A stretch of 64,000 nucleotides of DNA, taken from NCBI RefSeq assembly GCF_024385465.1, contig NZ_JANFLS010000003.1:1-64000 (forward strand), written 5' to 3'. This DNA comes from Arthrobacter sp. zg-Y844. Lineage in GTDB: Bacteria > Actinomycetota > Actinomycetes > Actinomycetales > Micrococcaceae. The notes under the pieces are model-generated. The model ran no database searches. It was not told the origin of the DNA and worked only from the letters and a program-made list of their open reading frames with translations. Shown piece by piece: positions 40,656 to 49,999 of this stretch. Every line of letters starts with the position of its first letter. Position 1 is the first letter of the stretch. The position numbers and the translations under genes were made by a program.

Positions 40656-41414
40656 TCAGCGCAGGTGCGAGGCGCCGTTGACGTCGATCACCGTGCCGCT
40701 GACCCACACCGGAGCCGCCGTGGCGAGCCAGGCTACGGTCGCAGCCACTTCCTCCGGCTCCGCGACCCGGTTGAACGGACTCTGCGCCCGGATGGCTGCA
40801 CCGCTGGCCCCCTCCAACGCGGGGCGGCCCATCCGGGTGTCCACGAATCCCGGTGCGACGGCGGCGGAGAAGATCCCATGCGGCGCCAGCGCCACGGCAA
40901 GGGACTGGGTGAGGGAGTGCAGCCCGGCCTTGCTGGCGCCGTAGGCGGCGTTCTCCGGCTCACCGCGGTAGGCGCCGCGCGATCCCACATTCACCAGCCG
41001 CCCGCCCGCCGGACCCGCGGGCCGTTGGACCAGGTGCTCGGCCATCAGCCGGCAGAGGTTCGCCGGTGCCAACAGGTTGACGTCAATGGTCTGCCGCCAT
41101 GCCTCGTGCCAATCGGCAAAAGACCCGGACAACACCGGCTGGGCCCGGAAGATGCCCGCGTTGTTCACCAGGACATCCAGGCCGCCGAGCTGATCCACGG
41201 CCTCGGCGAAGATCCGCTTGCACTCCGCGGGGGAGGACAGGTCCCCGACGACGACGGCGTGGCCCGTTCCGGGCAGCGTATCGGCAACCCGGCGGGCGGC
41301 GTCGGCGTCGTGCCCGGCGTGCACCGCCACGGTGTGGCCGGCGTCCGCGAGGGCGGCTGCGATTGCTGCTCCGATGCCCCGGCCTGCGCCGGTGACCAAT
41401 GTGTTTGTACTCAT
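40656..41414 (-). CDS. Short-chain dehydrogenase/reductase (FabG-like)
   Basis: A 252-residue SDR with TGAGRGIGAA, NNAG, catalytic Ser in NVGSRGAY, and YGASK. The aspartate that confers NAD preference is absent after beta 2 (VAVHAGHD), so NADPH may be preferred. Convergent with the preceding SDR and not closely alike. Substrate unknown. Confidence 0.9.
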   Translation of the reverse strand: MSTNTLVTGAGRGIGAAIAAALADAGHTVAVHAGHDADAARRVADTLPGTGHAVVVGDLSSPAECKRIFAEAVDQLGGLDVLVNNAGIFRAQPVLSGSFADWHEAWRQTIDVNLLAPANLCRLMAEHLVQRPAGPAGGRLVNVGSRGAYRGEPENAAYGASKAGLHSLTQSLAVALAPHGIFSAAVAPGFVDTRMGRPALEGASGAAIRAQSPFNRVAEPEEVAATVAWLATAAPVWVSGTVIDVNGASHLR

Positions 41415-41436
41415 CGACCGAGCGTACCGGCAGGCC

Positions 41437-43263
41437 CTACGGTACGGCGGAACGTGATGCTTCCAGGGCGCGGATCAGGGTGGCGGCATCGTAGGGGCCG
41501 TGGTGCCTGCGGCGCCCGATGAAGAAAGTGGGAGTTCCGTGCAGGTCCATTGACTCGGCGTCCAGGGCATCATCCAGCACACGGTTGCTGACCTCTGCCG
41601 AACGCAGGTCCGCTTCGAACCGGTCCATGTCCAGCCCCAGGCTCTCCGCTGCACCCAGCAGATCTTCGGGGAGCAGATTGTCCTGGTGCTCGAAAAGGTG
41701 CGCGCTGTATTCCCGGAAGCGCCCCTGCCGGTCCGCGGCCTCTGCCGCCTCGGCGGCCGCAACGGCATTGGGATGGACCCGGGACAGCGGCAGATGGCGC
41801 CAGACATAGCGCAGCTCGGCACCGAAATGCCCGCGCACTTCCATGATGGTCCCCGTGGCCCGGCTGCAGAACGGGCACTCATAGTCCCCGTATTCCACAA
41901 GGGTCAACGGAGCATCTGCGGGGCCCACCACATGGTCCCGTGCCGGATCCACCGGCCGGGCCAGCACCTCACCCGGGGGAACGGCAGGGCGCCGTCCCTC
42001 CACTGCCCGGAAAATGATGGTTCCCGCCGCGAACGCCAGAAGTGATCCGGCCAGGACCGCCACCCGCGCTTCGTTCTGCACCGCGGGGTCTTCGATGGCG
42101 AGGCCGATGATGAACAGGGAGATGGTGAATCCGATGCCGGACAGGGCGGCGCCGCCGGCGATGCGGCCCAGGGTCAGGCCGGGGCCGAACTCGCCGATCC
42201 GCAGCCGTTGCAGCACTGCCGCAGCACCGAAGATGCCGATGAACTTTCCCAGTACCAGGCCGCAGACAATGCCCCAGGCGAGCGGAGAACGCAGGGCTAG
42301 TTCCAATGTTGGCCCGTCCAACCGCACTCCGGCGTTGGCAAGGGCGAATACGGGCAGGATCAGGTAATCCACGTACGGGGTGTAGGCACTGTGCAGGCGT
42401 TCGTTGATGGAGAGGGACTCCCGCACGCTGTGCACCGCTGCCCGGGCGTACCGGGAATTGGGGGACTGACGGAAGACACGGGTCTGCTCCAACGCATGCT
42501 CCACGTCCCTCCGGGCGGGCGGAAACACGGGGACCAGCAGGGCAATGCCGACGCCGGCCAGGGTCGGATGCACGCCCGAGGCGTAAAAGGCCAGCCAGAC
42601 CAGCACCGCCAGCACCGCGTACACGGCGCCGCGACCGTACGGCAGGTACCGGGTCAGTGCGACGGCAGCCAGCCCGACGAAGGCCAGCAGCAACGGCACG
42701 GGTTCCAGATGGTCGGTGTAGACCAGGGCAATGATGCTGAGCGCGGCAACGTCGTCGACCACTGCGAGGGTCAGCAGGAAGATCCGCAGCCTGCCGGGAA
42801 CCCGAGGTCCTGCGACGGCCAGCGCGCCCAGCAGGAACGCGGTGTCGGTGGAGATGACTACGCCCCACGCACCTGCATTCTCCGTGCCGGACGTGAACAG
42901 CAGGAAGACTCCGGCGGGCACGGCAATCCCCGCGGCCGCGGCGACCACCGGAATCACCGCCCGGGACCGGTTGGTCAACTCCCCGAGGGCAAACTCCCGC
43001 CGCACCTCAAGTCCCACAACGAAAAAGAACACGGCCATGAGTGCATCGTTGACCAGCTCCCGCGTGGTCAGCTCCAGATCCATGCTGCCGGCACGCACCT
43101 CGACGGTGGATTCCCAGAACTCCTCGTAGGAGGCGGCAAACGGTGCATTGGCCCAAAGCACCGCCAGAATGGTTGCCAGCAGCAGCAGAGCGGCAGGACG
43201 CTTTTCCGCGCCGCCCCTGCCGGTGGCAGCGGTGGTGGCAATGCGGTGCGGGCGGGCCGGCAT
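41437..43263 (-). CDS. nhaA: Na+/H+ antiporter NhaA with C-terminal DsbA/thioredoxin domain
   Basis: A 608-residue fusion. Residues about 15-420 form the NhaA antiporter (NDALMAVFFFVVGLEVRREF, then SIIALVYTDHLEPV-type helices and the paired aspartates in VVDDVAAL). Residues about 440-608 are a DsbA/Thioredoxin_4 domain with CPFC near 463 in YGDYECPFCSRATG and cis-Pro loop HGTPTFFIGRR. Such fusions occur in some actinobacteria. NhaA exports sodium against protons; the attached redox domain may regulate it or simply be tethered. Two bases separate it from the upstream tyrosine phosphatase. Confidence 0.9.
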   Translation of the reverse strand: MPARPHRIATTAATGRGGAEKRPAALLLLATILAVLWANAPFAASYEEFWESTVEVRAGSMDLELTTRELVNDALMAVFFFVVGLEVRREFALGELTNRSRAVIPVVAAAAGIAVPAGVFLLFTSGTENAGAWGVVISTDTAFLLGALAVAGPRVPGRLRIFLLTLAVVDDVAALSIIALVYTDHLEPVPLLLAFVGLAAVALTRYLPYGRGAVYAVLAVLVWLAFYASGVHPTLAGVGIALLVPVFPPARRDVEHALEQTRVFRQSPNSRYARAAVHSVRESLSINERLHSAYTPYVDYLILPVFALANAGVRLDGPTLELALRSPLAWGIVCGLVLGKFIGIFGAAAVLQRLRIGEFGPGLTLGRIAGGAALSGIGFTISLFIIGLAIEDPAVQNEARVAVLAGSLLAFAAGTIIFRAVEGRRPAVPPGEVLARPVDPARDHVVGPADAPLTLVEYGDYECPFCSRATGTIMEVRGHFGAELRYVWRHLPLSRVHPNAVAAAEAAEAADRQGRFREYSAHLFEHQDNLLPEDLLGAAESLGLDMDRFEADLRSAEVSNRVLDDALDAESMDLHGTPTFFIGRRRHHGPYDAATLIRALEASRSAVP

Positions 43264-43265
43264 GG

Positions 43266-44033
43266 CTACACCTGGGCGGGTACCGGCTGCACCAGCTTGC
43301 TGCGCAGGCGGCCGATCAGATCCGACGTGAGGCCGCCGGAACGAAGCACCGCGGCAGCGCCGCCCGCCCTGCCGTCAAGGGTTGCCAGCATGGACCGCAT
43401 CGCAGCCGGGTGGGCGGCCAGCACGGGATGATCTGCAGGGATGTCATAACCGCCGCTGAGCTCAGCAAGTCCCAGCCGTCGGTAGACCTCCGGGAGCCGG
43501 GCCTGGGTCCGGGCGTAGTCCTCGACGACGGCCTCCGGCTCCGCACCCAGCACGGTCAGCAGCGCTGCGGCGAACAGGCCCGTTCGGTCCTTGCCGGCGG
43601 CACAGTGGAACAGGACAGCACCGGGGGAGTCGGCCACAGCCTGCAGCCCCCGCACCAGGGCCTCTTTCCGGGAGACGAAAGTCTTCGCGTACCACTGGCC
43701 CACCTGCGCCGGGGAACGGACCGACTTCAGGAGTTGCCCCGCCAGTTCAGGCGGGGCGTCCATGGAATCGGTCAGGGGCAGGGCCAGATACTGCACCGGG
43801 TGGTCTGCGGACGGACCGCGTCCGGTGCGTTCCGCTTCGTCGGCCGAGCGCAGATCAATGATAGTGCGCAGGCCCGCCTCCACGAGTTCGGCTACCTGCT
43901 CCGCGGTGGTGGTCGCGACGTCGTCGGCCCTGAGCACCAGGCCCGCGCGGATCTTCCCCCCGTCCACTGGAATTCCGCCCAGGTCCCGCAGGTTCGCCAG
44001 CGGCGTCGGGGCAGGAATGATGGGTTTCGGCAT
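43266..44033 (-). CDS. Protein tyrosine/serine phosphatase (Y_phosphatase3)
   Basis: A 255-residue phosphatase of the Y_phosphatase3 group: NLRDLGGIP (14-22) and DLRSADE, then the P-loop HCAAGKDRTG (143-152) with nucleophile Cys144 and Arg150. Actinobacterial members such as mycobacterial PtpB are secreted, but no signal is seen here. The ATG at 44033 has GGAGG nine bases before it. Two bases precede the NhaA fusion gene, so they form an operon. Confidence 0.87.
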   Translation of the reverse strand: MPKPIIPAPTPLANLRDLGGIPVDGGKIRAGLVLRADDVATTTAEQVAELVEAGLRTIIDLRSADEAERTGRGPSADHPVQYLALPLTDSMDAPPELAGQLLKSVRSPAQVGQWYAKTFVSRKEALVRGLQAVADSPGAVLFHCAAGKDRTGLFAAALLTVLGAEPEAVVEDYARTQARLPEVYRRLGLAELSGGYDIPADHPVLAAHPAAMRSMLATLDGRAGGAAAVLRSGGLTSDLIGRLRSKLVQPVPAQV

Positions 44034-44193
44034 GACAGGTTTCCTCCCGGGTGCCATCCGCCGGGCACGGCCGGCGGCGCTTGTGGCCACCATCTTAGGC
44101 ACGATCGGCTGCGTGTGCCCCGACACCCGACTATGAGGCACGGCTCACAGGGCGATAGGGTGAATTCGATCTCGTTCTCTGAAAGGCCTCTCC

Positions 44194-45720
44194 ATGCACC
44201 GTCGCATTTCCCATCCCGGACTCCAGAAACTCGTTATGACCGCCGAACAGGCAGCGGCCATGATTCGCCCGGGAATGACCGTGGCGATGAGCGGTTTTAC
44301 CGGCGCAGGCTATCCCAAGGCCGTTCCGCAGGCGCTCGCAGTCCAGATGGAAGCCGCGCACGCAAAGGGCGAAGACTTCCAGATCAAGGTCCTCACCGGC
44401 GCCTCGACGGCCCCGGAACTCGACGGAGTGCTGGCCAAGGCAGACGGCATGGAACTGCGCCTGCCCTACCAGTCCGATCCCACGCTTCGGAAGCGGATCA
44501 ACGACGGCGAACTCGAGTACATCGACATCCACCTCGGGCACGTGGCCCAGTACACCTGGTTCGGTTTCTACGGGCATGTGGACCTGGCCGTGATCGAGGT
44601 AGTCGGCATCAACGAGGACGGCAGCCTCATCCCGTCCTCCTCCGTGGGCAACAACAAAACCTGGATTGAGCAGGCAGACAAGGTCATCATCGAGGTGAAC
44701 CGCCAGCAGCCGGAGGCCATGGACGGCATGCATGACGTCTACTACGGGACCGCACTGCCCCCGCACCGCAAGCCCATCATGCTGGTGAATCCGGATGACC
44801 GCATCGGGGAGCCCTACCTGCGCCTGGACCCGGAGAAGGTCATTGCCGTCGTCGAAACCGACGCACCGGACCGCATGACTCCGTTTGCAGCCCCGGACGA
44901 AACCTCGCAGCAGATCGCCGGGCACCTGCTGGACTTCTTCGAGTCCGAAATCAAGGCCGGCCGCCTGACCAACAAGCTCCTGCCGCTGCAGTCCGGGGTG
45001 GGAAACATCGCCAACGCCGTGCTCGCCGGGCTCTCCACCGCCGGGTACACCGGGCTCACGGCCTACACCGAGGTGATCCAGGACGGCATGCTGCACCTGA
45101 TCCGGGACGGGGTGATCCGGGTAGCCTCCGCGACGTCGTTCTCGCTCAGCCCGGCCGGCATCGAGGAATTCAACTCCAACATCGACTTCTACCGCAAGCG
45201 CATCATCCTGCGGACCCAGGAGATCTCCAACCACCCCGAGCTGATCCGCCGGCTGGGCTGCATTGCCATGAACGGCATGATCGAAGCCGATATCTACGGC
45301 AACGTGAACTCCACCCACGTTGCCGGTACGGCCATGATGAACGGCATCGGCGGCTCCGGGGACTTTGCCCGCAACGGCTTCCTCTCCGCCTTTATGTCCC
45401 CGAGCACCGCCAAAGGCGGGAAGATTTCCGGGATCGTGCCCATGGCTGCCCATGTGGATCACACCGAACACGACACCATGCTCATCATCACCGAGCGGGG
45501 CCTGGCGGATCTGCGTGGCCTTTCCCCCAAGCAGCGCGCCCGCGTCATCATCGAGAAGTGCGCGCACCCGGACTTCCAGCCGCTGCTGCAGGACTACTTC
45601 GAGCGCGCCAGCCGGGACAGCCTCGGCAAGCACACCCCGCATCTGCTGGACGAGTCCCTGTCCTTCCACCAGCGGTTCGTGGAAACGGGTACCAGCCTGC
45701 CGCAGCCCGCGGTTCCCTAG
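44194..45720 (+). CDS. Acetyl-CoA hydrolase / succinyl-CoA:acetate CoA-transferase family
   Basis: A 508-residue member of the class I CoA-transferase/hydrolase family (Cat1/AarC/Ach1). It has GFTGAGYPKAVPQALA near the N-terminus, LLPLQSGVGNIANAVLAGL, the probable catalytic glutamate in AYTEVIQDG, and GIGGSGDFARNG. It transfers CoA between succinyl-CoA and acetate (or hydrolyses acetyl-CoA), helping acetate assimilation or TCA bypass. Good length for the family. Monocistronic. Confidence 0.9.
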   Translation: MHRRISHPGLQKLVMTAEQAAAMIRPGMTVAMSGFTGAGYPKAVPQALAVQMEAAHAKGEDFQIKVLTGASTAPELDGVLAKADGMELRLPYQSDPTLRKRINDGELEYIDIHLGHVAQYTWFGFYGHVDLAVIEVVGINEDGSLIPSSSVGNNKTWIEQADKVIIEVNRQQPEAMDGMHDVYYGTALPPHRKPIMLVNPDDRIGEPYLRLDPEKVIAVVETDAPDRMTPFAAPDETSQQIAGHLLDFFESEIKAGRLTNKLLPLQSGVGNIANAVLAGLSTAGYTGLTAYTEVIQDGMLHLIRDGVIRVASATSFSLSPAGIEEFNSNIDFYRKRIILRTQEISNHPELIRRLGCIAMNGMIEADIYGNVNSTHVAGTAMMNGIGGSGDFARNGFLSAFMSPSTAKGGKISGIVPMAAHVDHTEHDTMLIITERGLADLRGLSPKQRARVIIEKCAHPDFQPLLQDYFERASRDSLGKHTPHLLDESLSFHQRFVETGTSLPQPAVP

Positions 45721-45742
45721 GCGCGAAGCCGAGGGTGCCGGC

Positions 45743-46123
45743 CTAGCTCCCGCGCAGCCGGTCCAGCTCGCGGCGGTCCTTCTTGGTGGGCCGGCCGGCG
45801 CCCCGGTCCCGCACCGGAATACCCAGTGCCGGAGCTGCGGGGCGGGCCGGCGTGGTGTCCGTGAAGCAGTGCGATGCCGCCTCGGCACCCACGCGTTTAT
45901 TGATCAGCTGCCGTACCTCGAGGATCCGTTCGAAGCCGGGCTGCCGGATCCGGACGGTGTCCCCGGGCTGCACCGGCTGCGCTGCCTTGGCCGGATTGCC
46001 GTTCAACCGGACATGGCCGGCGCGGCACGCTGCGGTGGCCGCGGACCGGGTTTTATAGGCGCGGACCGCCCACAGCCAGGCATCCACCCGGACGGTTTTG
46101 GAAGTGCTCGCTGGAATGCTCAT
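45743..46123 (-). CDS. RNA-binding S4 domain protein (Hsp15/HslR type)
   Basis: A 126-residue protein with an N-terminal S4 RNA-binding fold: VRVDAWLWAVRAYKTRSAATAACRAGHVRLNG then GDTVRIRQPG. The C-terminal part is basic (RPTKKDRRELDRLRGS), as in Hsp15, which rescues stalled 50S subunits after heat shock. It follows the HNH nuclease gene at 14 bases and may be on the same transcript. Confidence 0.87.
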   Translation of the reverse strand: MSIPASTSKTVRVDAWLWAVRAYKTRSAATAACRAGHVRLNGNPAKAAQPVQPGDTVRIRQPGFERILEVRQLINKRVGAEAASHCFTDTTPARPAAPALGIPVRDRGAGRPTKKDRRELDRLRGS

Positions 46124-46136
46124 GGGAGTTCCGAGT

Positions 46137-47006
46137 CTAGCGAAGTCCGCGCAGCCGGGCGGCGTCGTCCAACGCCTGCTGCTGCTCCGGGCTCACCAGG
46201 GACCCGACGACGACGGCGTCCGCCCCCACTGCCCGTGATGCTGCATCCGGTGCGGCGGCAAGCAGGCCGCGCACCTCGGCGGGGGTGTAGGGGACCGGAA
46301 CCCGGGTATGCGCCACGGCGTGGCACGTGGGACACAGCGGCACCAGATCCGAGGCCGGATCCAGTGCGTAGTCGGCGGGCAGGTCCGTGCCCGGCACCAG
46401 ATGATGCACCTGCATCAGCGCTTCCGTCCCCGGACCGTACCGCTGTGCGGGGACCAGCCCGCAGGCCGCACAGCTATTGCCGTGGAAGGCCAGGCACAGC
46501 CGGCGGGCCTCGGCGTTATGCTCGTAGGCATTGACGCGCTGCAGGCCCAGTGCTTCGGCGGCAATGGTGCCCGGCGGAGGACTCAGCGGATCCGGGCCGG
46601 CGCCGAGGAATCCCGACCACAGCCGCCGCAGTGCCGGCACGGAAGCTGACGGTACGGAAGCGGCACCGTCGACCCGGGGCAGGTTGGGCACATCTTCCTC
46701 GAGGAGCGACGCCGGTACTTGCTCACCAAGGGGCAGCAGCCGGTCGAAGTCCACCGTCACGACGTCCGCTGTGTCCCCTGATCCGGACGGCACAACGACG
46801 CCGTGGCCCACCAGCCCCCGCTGCCCCCGCCTACTGCCGCGCAGTACGAGCCATACCTCGGTTCCGGCAACCGGCGGGAATCCGGCCATCGGGGGCATGC
46901 TCCGGCGGAAGGTCCCGCCGTCGTTCACCGCCGCTACTGCCGGACCGTAACCGCCGGGCCAGGGATCCGGGAGGTCCGGATTCCATTCGAATAGGACTGA
47001 TGCCAC
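46137..47006 (-). CDS. HNH endonuclease domain protein
   Basis: A 289-residue protein with a C-terminal HNH nuclease: zinc knuckle SCAACG then CPTCH, with the catalytic MQVHHLVPGTDL between them and the last His in AHTRV. The N-terminal 150 residues show no recognised domain but several beta strands. It could act on DNA or be part of a defence or self-defence system; no methylase is nearby. The standard McrA-like layout supports the call. Confidence 0.75.
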   Translation of the reverse strand: MASVLFEWNPDLPDPWPGGYGPAVAAVNDGGTFRRSMPPMAGFPPVAGTEVWLVLRGSRRGQRGLVGHGVVVPSGSGDTADVVTVDFDRLLPLGEQVPASLLEEDVPNLPRVDGAASVPSASVPALRRLWSGFLGAGPDPLSPPPGTIAAEALGLQRVNAYEHNAEARRLCLAFHGNSCAACGLVPAQRYGPGTEALMQVHHLVPGTDLPADYALDPASDLVPLCPTCHAVAHTRVPVPYTPAEVRGLLAAAPDAASRAVGADAVVVGSLVSPEQQQALDDAARLRGLR

Positions 47007-47009
47007 CGG

Positions 47010-47300
47010 TTAGCGGGGCTGGTAGGTGAGGCAGTCAGCGAGTTCCGCGCCGGGACCCACCCGTACATCACGGGCGTCGCACATGAGGTGGTCATTGAAC
47101 CGGCACTCATTGCGCTGGCACGCACCTACCTGGGCGAGGACCTTGGGCAGGCCGCCGGTGGCCGATGTGTCGATGAAGGTGGCGCAGCTGGCGTGATCGG
47201 GTGAGCCGCCCACCGTGATCGCGTAGGCGGTGCATCCCTCATGGTTGAAGTCGCAGCTGGATACGGTGCAGTCCTGCACCTGGGCAACGTGGTCGGTCAT
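47010..47300 (-). CDS. DUF1540 domain protein
   Basis: A 96-residue protein with two Cys-rich DUF1540-like units: CTVSSCDFNHEGCTAYAITVG followed by C in HASCATF, and CQRNECRFNDHLMCDARDVRVG followed by C in ADCLTY. Eight cysteines in matched spacing suggest metal or disulfide binding. Function unknown. Stops three bases before the HNH gene start. Confidence 0.85.
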   Translation of the reverse strand: MTDHVAQVQDCTVSSCDFNHEGCTAYAITVGGSPDHASCATFIDTSATGGLPKVLAQVGACQRNECRFNDHLMCDARDVRVGPGAELADCLTYQPR

Positions 47301-47436
47301 GGTTCCTCCAAAAGGCGGTCATTCGTTCCGTGCCTGGCTTCGAACGTACCACCGCGGTGCCGGAATAATTAGCGCGAATTTCCCTGCCTTATTTGACCGG
47401 TTTGGCCGGTGCCGTCCGGTTGGGTAGAACGGAGGG

Positions 47437-48507
47437 ATGACCGCAATGCAGGCCCCGGGCGCCGCCGACGAATTCCAGCTCGCAGCGCAAGCGCAGGGCC
47501 TGGCCCTGGATGCCGCCCAGCTGGCCGTCCTTCCGGCGCTTGCCGCGGCTGCCGCGGCGGCCCGATCCGCCGAACCCGCGCCGGACAATACCTCCGTCTA
47601 CCTCTGGGGTCCGCCGGGGCGGGGGAAGACCTGGCTGCTGGACACGTTGTTCGATTCCGTGGATATTCCGGAGAAACGGCGGCTGCATTTTCATGACTTC
47701 TTCCGGGAACTGCATGCACTCGTTTTCGCCGGTTACGGAAACCCCGGCTACCGGCAGGATTCGGCCTTCGCTGCGGCCCTGGACCAAATGCTGGGCCGGG
47801 TCCGGCTGCTGTGCTTTGACGAATTCCATGTGAAGGACCCGGCAGATGCAGCCTTCATTACCCGGCTGCTCCGCACCGTGCTGGACCGCGGCATCGTGTT
47901 GGTGGCGACGTCCAACTATGCACCGCAGGAGCTGCTTCCGGATGAGATGTTCCACCATCTCTTCGAACCCGGCATTGCCCTGATTGCCGGACACCTGCAG
48001 GTCCTGGAGCTGGACGGGGACACCGATTACCGGGCCGTTGCAGGGCCCCGGAGTGCGTCGGGTTTCGCCGCCGGGTATCACCTGCGCAGTGACGACGACG
48101 TGCTGCTGGCCTCGGCCGGGCTGATCCCGCCCGGCGCAGCGGAAGCGCTGCAGCTGACCCCGGGCACCCGGACGCTGGATGCGCTGCGGGCGGACGGCGG
48201 GCAGCTGTGGTTCGATTTCGAGGACCTGTGCCATGCGCAGTCGGCCACCTCCGATTACCTGCACCTGGCGCAGGCGCACCGGCACTGGGTAATCAGCGGC
48301 GTGCCCCCGACCGAGGGATCGAATCCCTACGGCTGGCAGCGCTTCGGCAACGTCGTGGATGTGCTCTACGACGCCGGCTGCCGCCTGGACGTCATCGGGA
48401 TGCCGGATTACGACGGCGTGTTCCCCGGGATAGCCCATCCCACCGATCTGGCGCGGATCCGCAGCCGGTTCGGGATGCTGCAGCAGCTGCCCGGACACGG
48501 AAGCTAG
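47437..48507 (+). CDS. zapE: Cell division ATPase ZapE (AFG1-like)
   Basis: A 356-residue AFG1/ZapE-type P-loop ATPase. Walker A GPPGRGKT (58-65), Walker B RLLCFDEFHV (123-132), sensor Asn in VLVATSNYAP, and the family block FHHLFEPGIALIAGHLQVLELDGDTDYR. In proteobacteria ZapE acts at the division ring under stress. The frame ends one base before the convergent coiled-coil gene. Confidence 0.87.
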   Translation: MTAMQAPGAADEFQLAAQAQGLALDAAQLAVLPALAAAAAAARSAEPAPDNTSVYLWGPPGRGKTWLLDTLFDSVDIPEKRRLHFHDFFRELHALVFAGYGNPGYRQDSAFAAALDQMLGRVRLLCFDEFHVKDPADAAFITRLLRTVLDRGIVLVATSNYAPQELLPDEMFHHLFEPGIALIAGHLQVLELDGDTDYRAVAGPRSASGFAAGYHLRSDDDVLLASAGLIPPGAAEALQLTPGTRTLDALRADGGQLWFDFEDLCHAQSATSDYLHLAQAHRHWVISGVPPTEGSNPYGWQRFGNVVDVLYDAGCRLDVIGMPDYDGVFPGIAHPTDLARIRSRFGMLQQLPGHGS

Positions 48508-49485
48508 TTACGGCGTCCCGCCGTCGGAAAGGTCCTGGGCGTCGGCGAGCTTCTGCCGGGCCTTTTCCGCCGTGCGCCGGGCGGCACGGGCCGTGCGCCG
48601 GGCGTTGTCCCGCTCGCGTTCCAGCTTCCCGGAGCGTCGGTCCACGGTTGCGACCTCCCGCTCAAGCTGCCTGATCCGCTCCCGCAGTTCGTCGATTTCA
48701 TCCGTGAGCCCGTCCCGGCGGCCGGCGGACTCATCCACTTCCCGCTGGGCCGTGTCCAGTGCTTCCTGCGCCCGGCGTTCGGCGCCTGCCGCTTCCTCCA
48801 GGTCCGTCTCCGCCTTCCGGACCGCCCGCCGGGCCTCGGCCTGCCGCCGTCGTACTGCGGCGCTGTCCGAGCTCCCGCCCTTGTCCTTCGCAGTCCCGGC
48901 CCCGTCCGCCGCCGACCCGGACCCCGCCCTGCCCCCGGCGCCGTGGGAGATCGAGTCCGGGTCGGCAACGGCACCGTCCAGGTCCACCTCTTCCCACCCG
49001 CTGGCGGCGAGGGAACGGACCAGCTGGCCGCTGGCAACGGCGTCGGCCGCCGAGGGGTCGGTCATCGCGGCCCAGAGCGTTTGTTCGGCTTCCGCCGCCA
49101 ACGATTCGCTCACCGGGTGGTCCAGTTCGGAGGCCAGGTCCCGGGCCTGGCGGACAATCGCGCGGAGCAGGCGCTGGCGTTCGGTGCTTAAGCGGCGCAG
49201 CTGCTTCTGGTCCAGGTCCTCCTGGGCTTCGCGCAGCGCTGCTCCCAGCTCCAGCACCTGGTCCAGGTCCTCCCGCCGCTGGTGCGCCAGCAGATTCACG
49301 AGCCAGGCCGCCGTCGAGGGTTTTGGCAGCGCCTTGATGCGTTTGGCGAGTTCTTTGTCCCCGGCCCGCCCGGCGTCGGCGGCGCGGGCGTTGCGGGCAG
49401 CGGTGAATTCAGCCGGCAGCAGCGCGTAGAGCTCGACGACGGCAGCACCGAGCGGCGGCGGGGAGTGCGGATCCGCACTGCTCAC
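48508..49485 (-). CDS. Conserved hypothetical coiled-coil protein
   Basis: A 325-residue charged protein. Residues about 1-180 form a helical domain with KPSTAAWLVNLLAHQRREDL, and from about 200 a long coiled coil rich in Arg, Glu and Ala reaches nearly the C-terminus (for instance DGLTDEIDELRERIRQLERE). The type is widespread in actinobacteria without known function. It overlaps the DoxX gene by 4 bases and abuts zapE. Confidence 0.75.
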   Translation of the reverse strand: MSSADPHSPPPLGAAVVELYALLPAEFTAARNARAADAGRAGDKELAKRIKALPKPSTAAWLVNLLAHQRREDLDQVLELGAALREAQEDLDQKQLRRLSTERQRLLRAIVRQARDLASELDHPVSESLAAEAEQTLWAAMTDPSAADAVASGQLVRSLAASGWEEVDLDGAVADPDSISHGAGGRAGSGSAADGAGTAKDKGGSSDSAAVRRRQAEARRAVRKAETDLEEAAGAERRAQEALDTAQREVDESAGRRDGLTDEIDELRERIRQLEREVATVDRRSGKLERERDNARRTARAARRTAEKARQKLADAQDLSDGGTP

Positions 49486-49853
49486 CCGAAGACACCAAAC
49501 CGGCCCAGCGCCACCACCAGCGAAAGCACCATCAGAATGACGCCCAGGGCAATCCGGTTGCGTTCACCGCGCCTCGCGTGGACCAGGACCGCCAGCGCCA
49601 TCAGGAGGGTCAGTGCAGAGGCAGCTATCGGCGTCAGTACGGGCAGGACACCGGTCGCCTCGGGGATGACCAGCCCGGCGGCTCCAAGGACTTCGAGGAC
49701 GCCGATCAGTTTCACGGTGGCGGGGGAGAAGTCCTCGGGCCAGCGAAGGTTCTCCCGAAGGCGTGCATAGCCCTGGAAGATCTTTACGAAGCCGACTCCG
49801 GCAAATAGAAGTGCCAACAGCAGTTGAACAAGCCACAAGACCAGAGACAGCAT
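49482..49853 (-). CDS. DoxX family membrane protein
   Basis: A 123-residue four-helix membrane protein of the DoxX type: LLLALLFAGVGFVKIFQGYA at the start and GVLEVLGAAGLVIPE in the middle. Family functions range from thiosulfate:quinone oxidoreductase subunits to redox stress. It precedes and overlaps the coiled-coil gene by 4 bases. Confidence 0.85.
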   Translation of the reverse strand: MLSLVLWLVQLLLALLFAGVGFVKIFQGYARLRENLRWPEDFSPATVKLIGVLEVLGAAGLVIPEATGVLPVLTPIAASALTLLMALAVLVHARRGERNRIALGVILMVLSLVVALGRFGVFG

Positions 49854-49906
49854 GGGTACCTAAGCGACTTTCTGTATACGGGCAGGAGTCAGCACATACA
49901 ACACGG

Positions 49907-49933
49907 TGGAACCATTGGAACCAGTGGAACCAT
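49907..49933. repeat. Three tandem TGGAACCAN units
   Basis: The nine-base unit TGGAACCA(T/G) occurs three times in a row in the DoxX leader. The short gap region holds no gene. Meaning unknown; it may be slippage. Confidence 0.55.
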
Positions 49934-49999
49934 CACAACCCAAGCATGGTCTGCCGTCCGGGAACTGCGCAATAACGGGCGTGGCGCAGCGCAGGTCGC

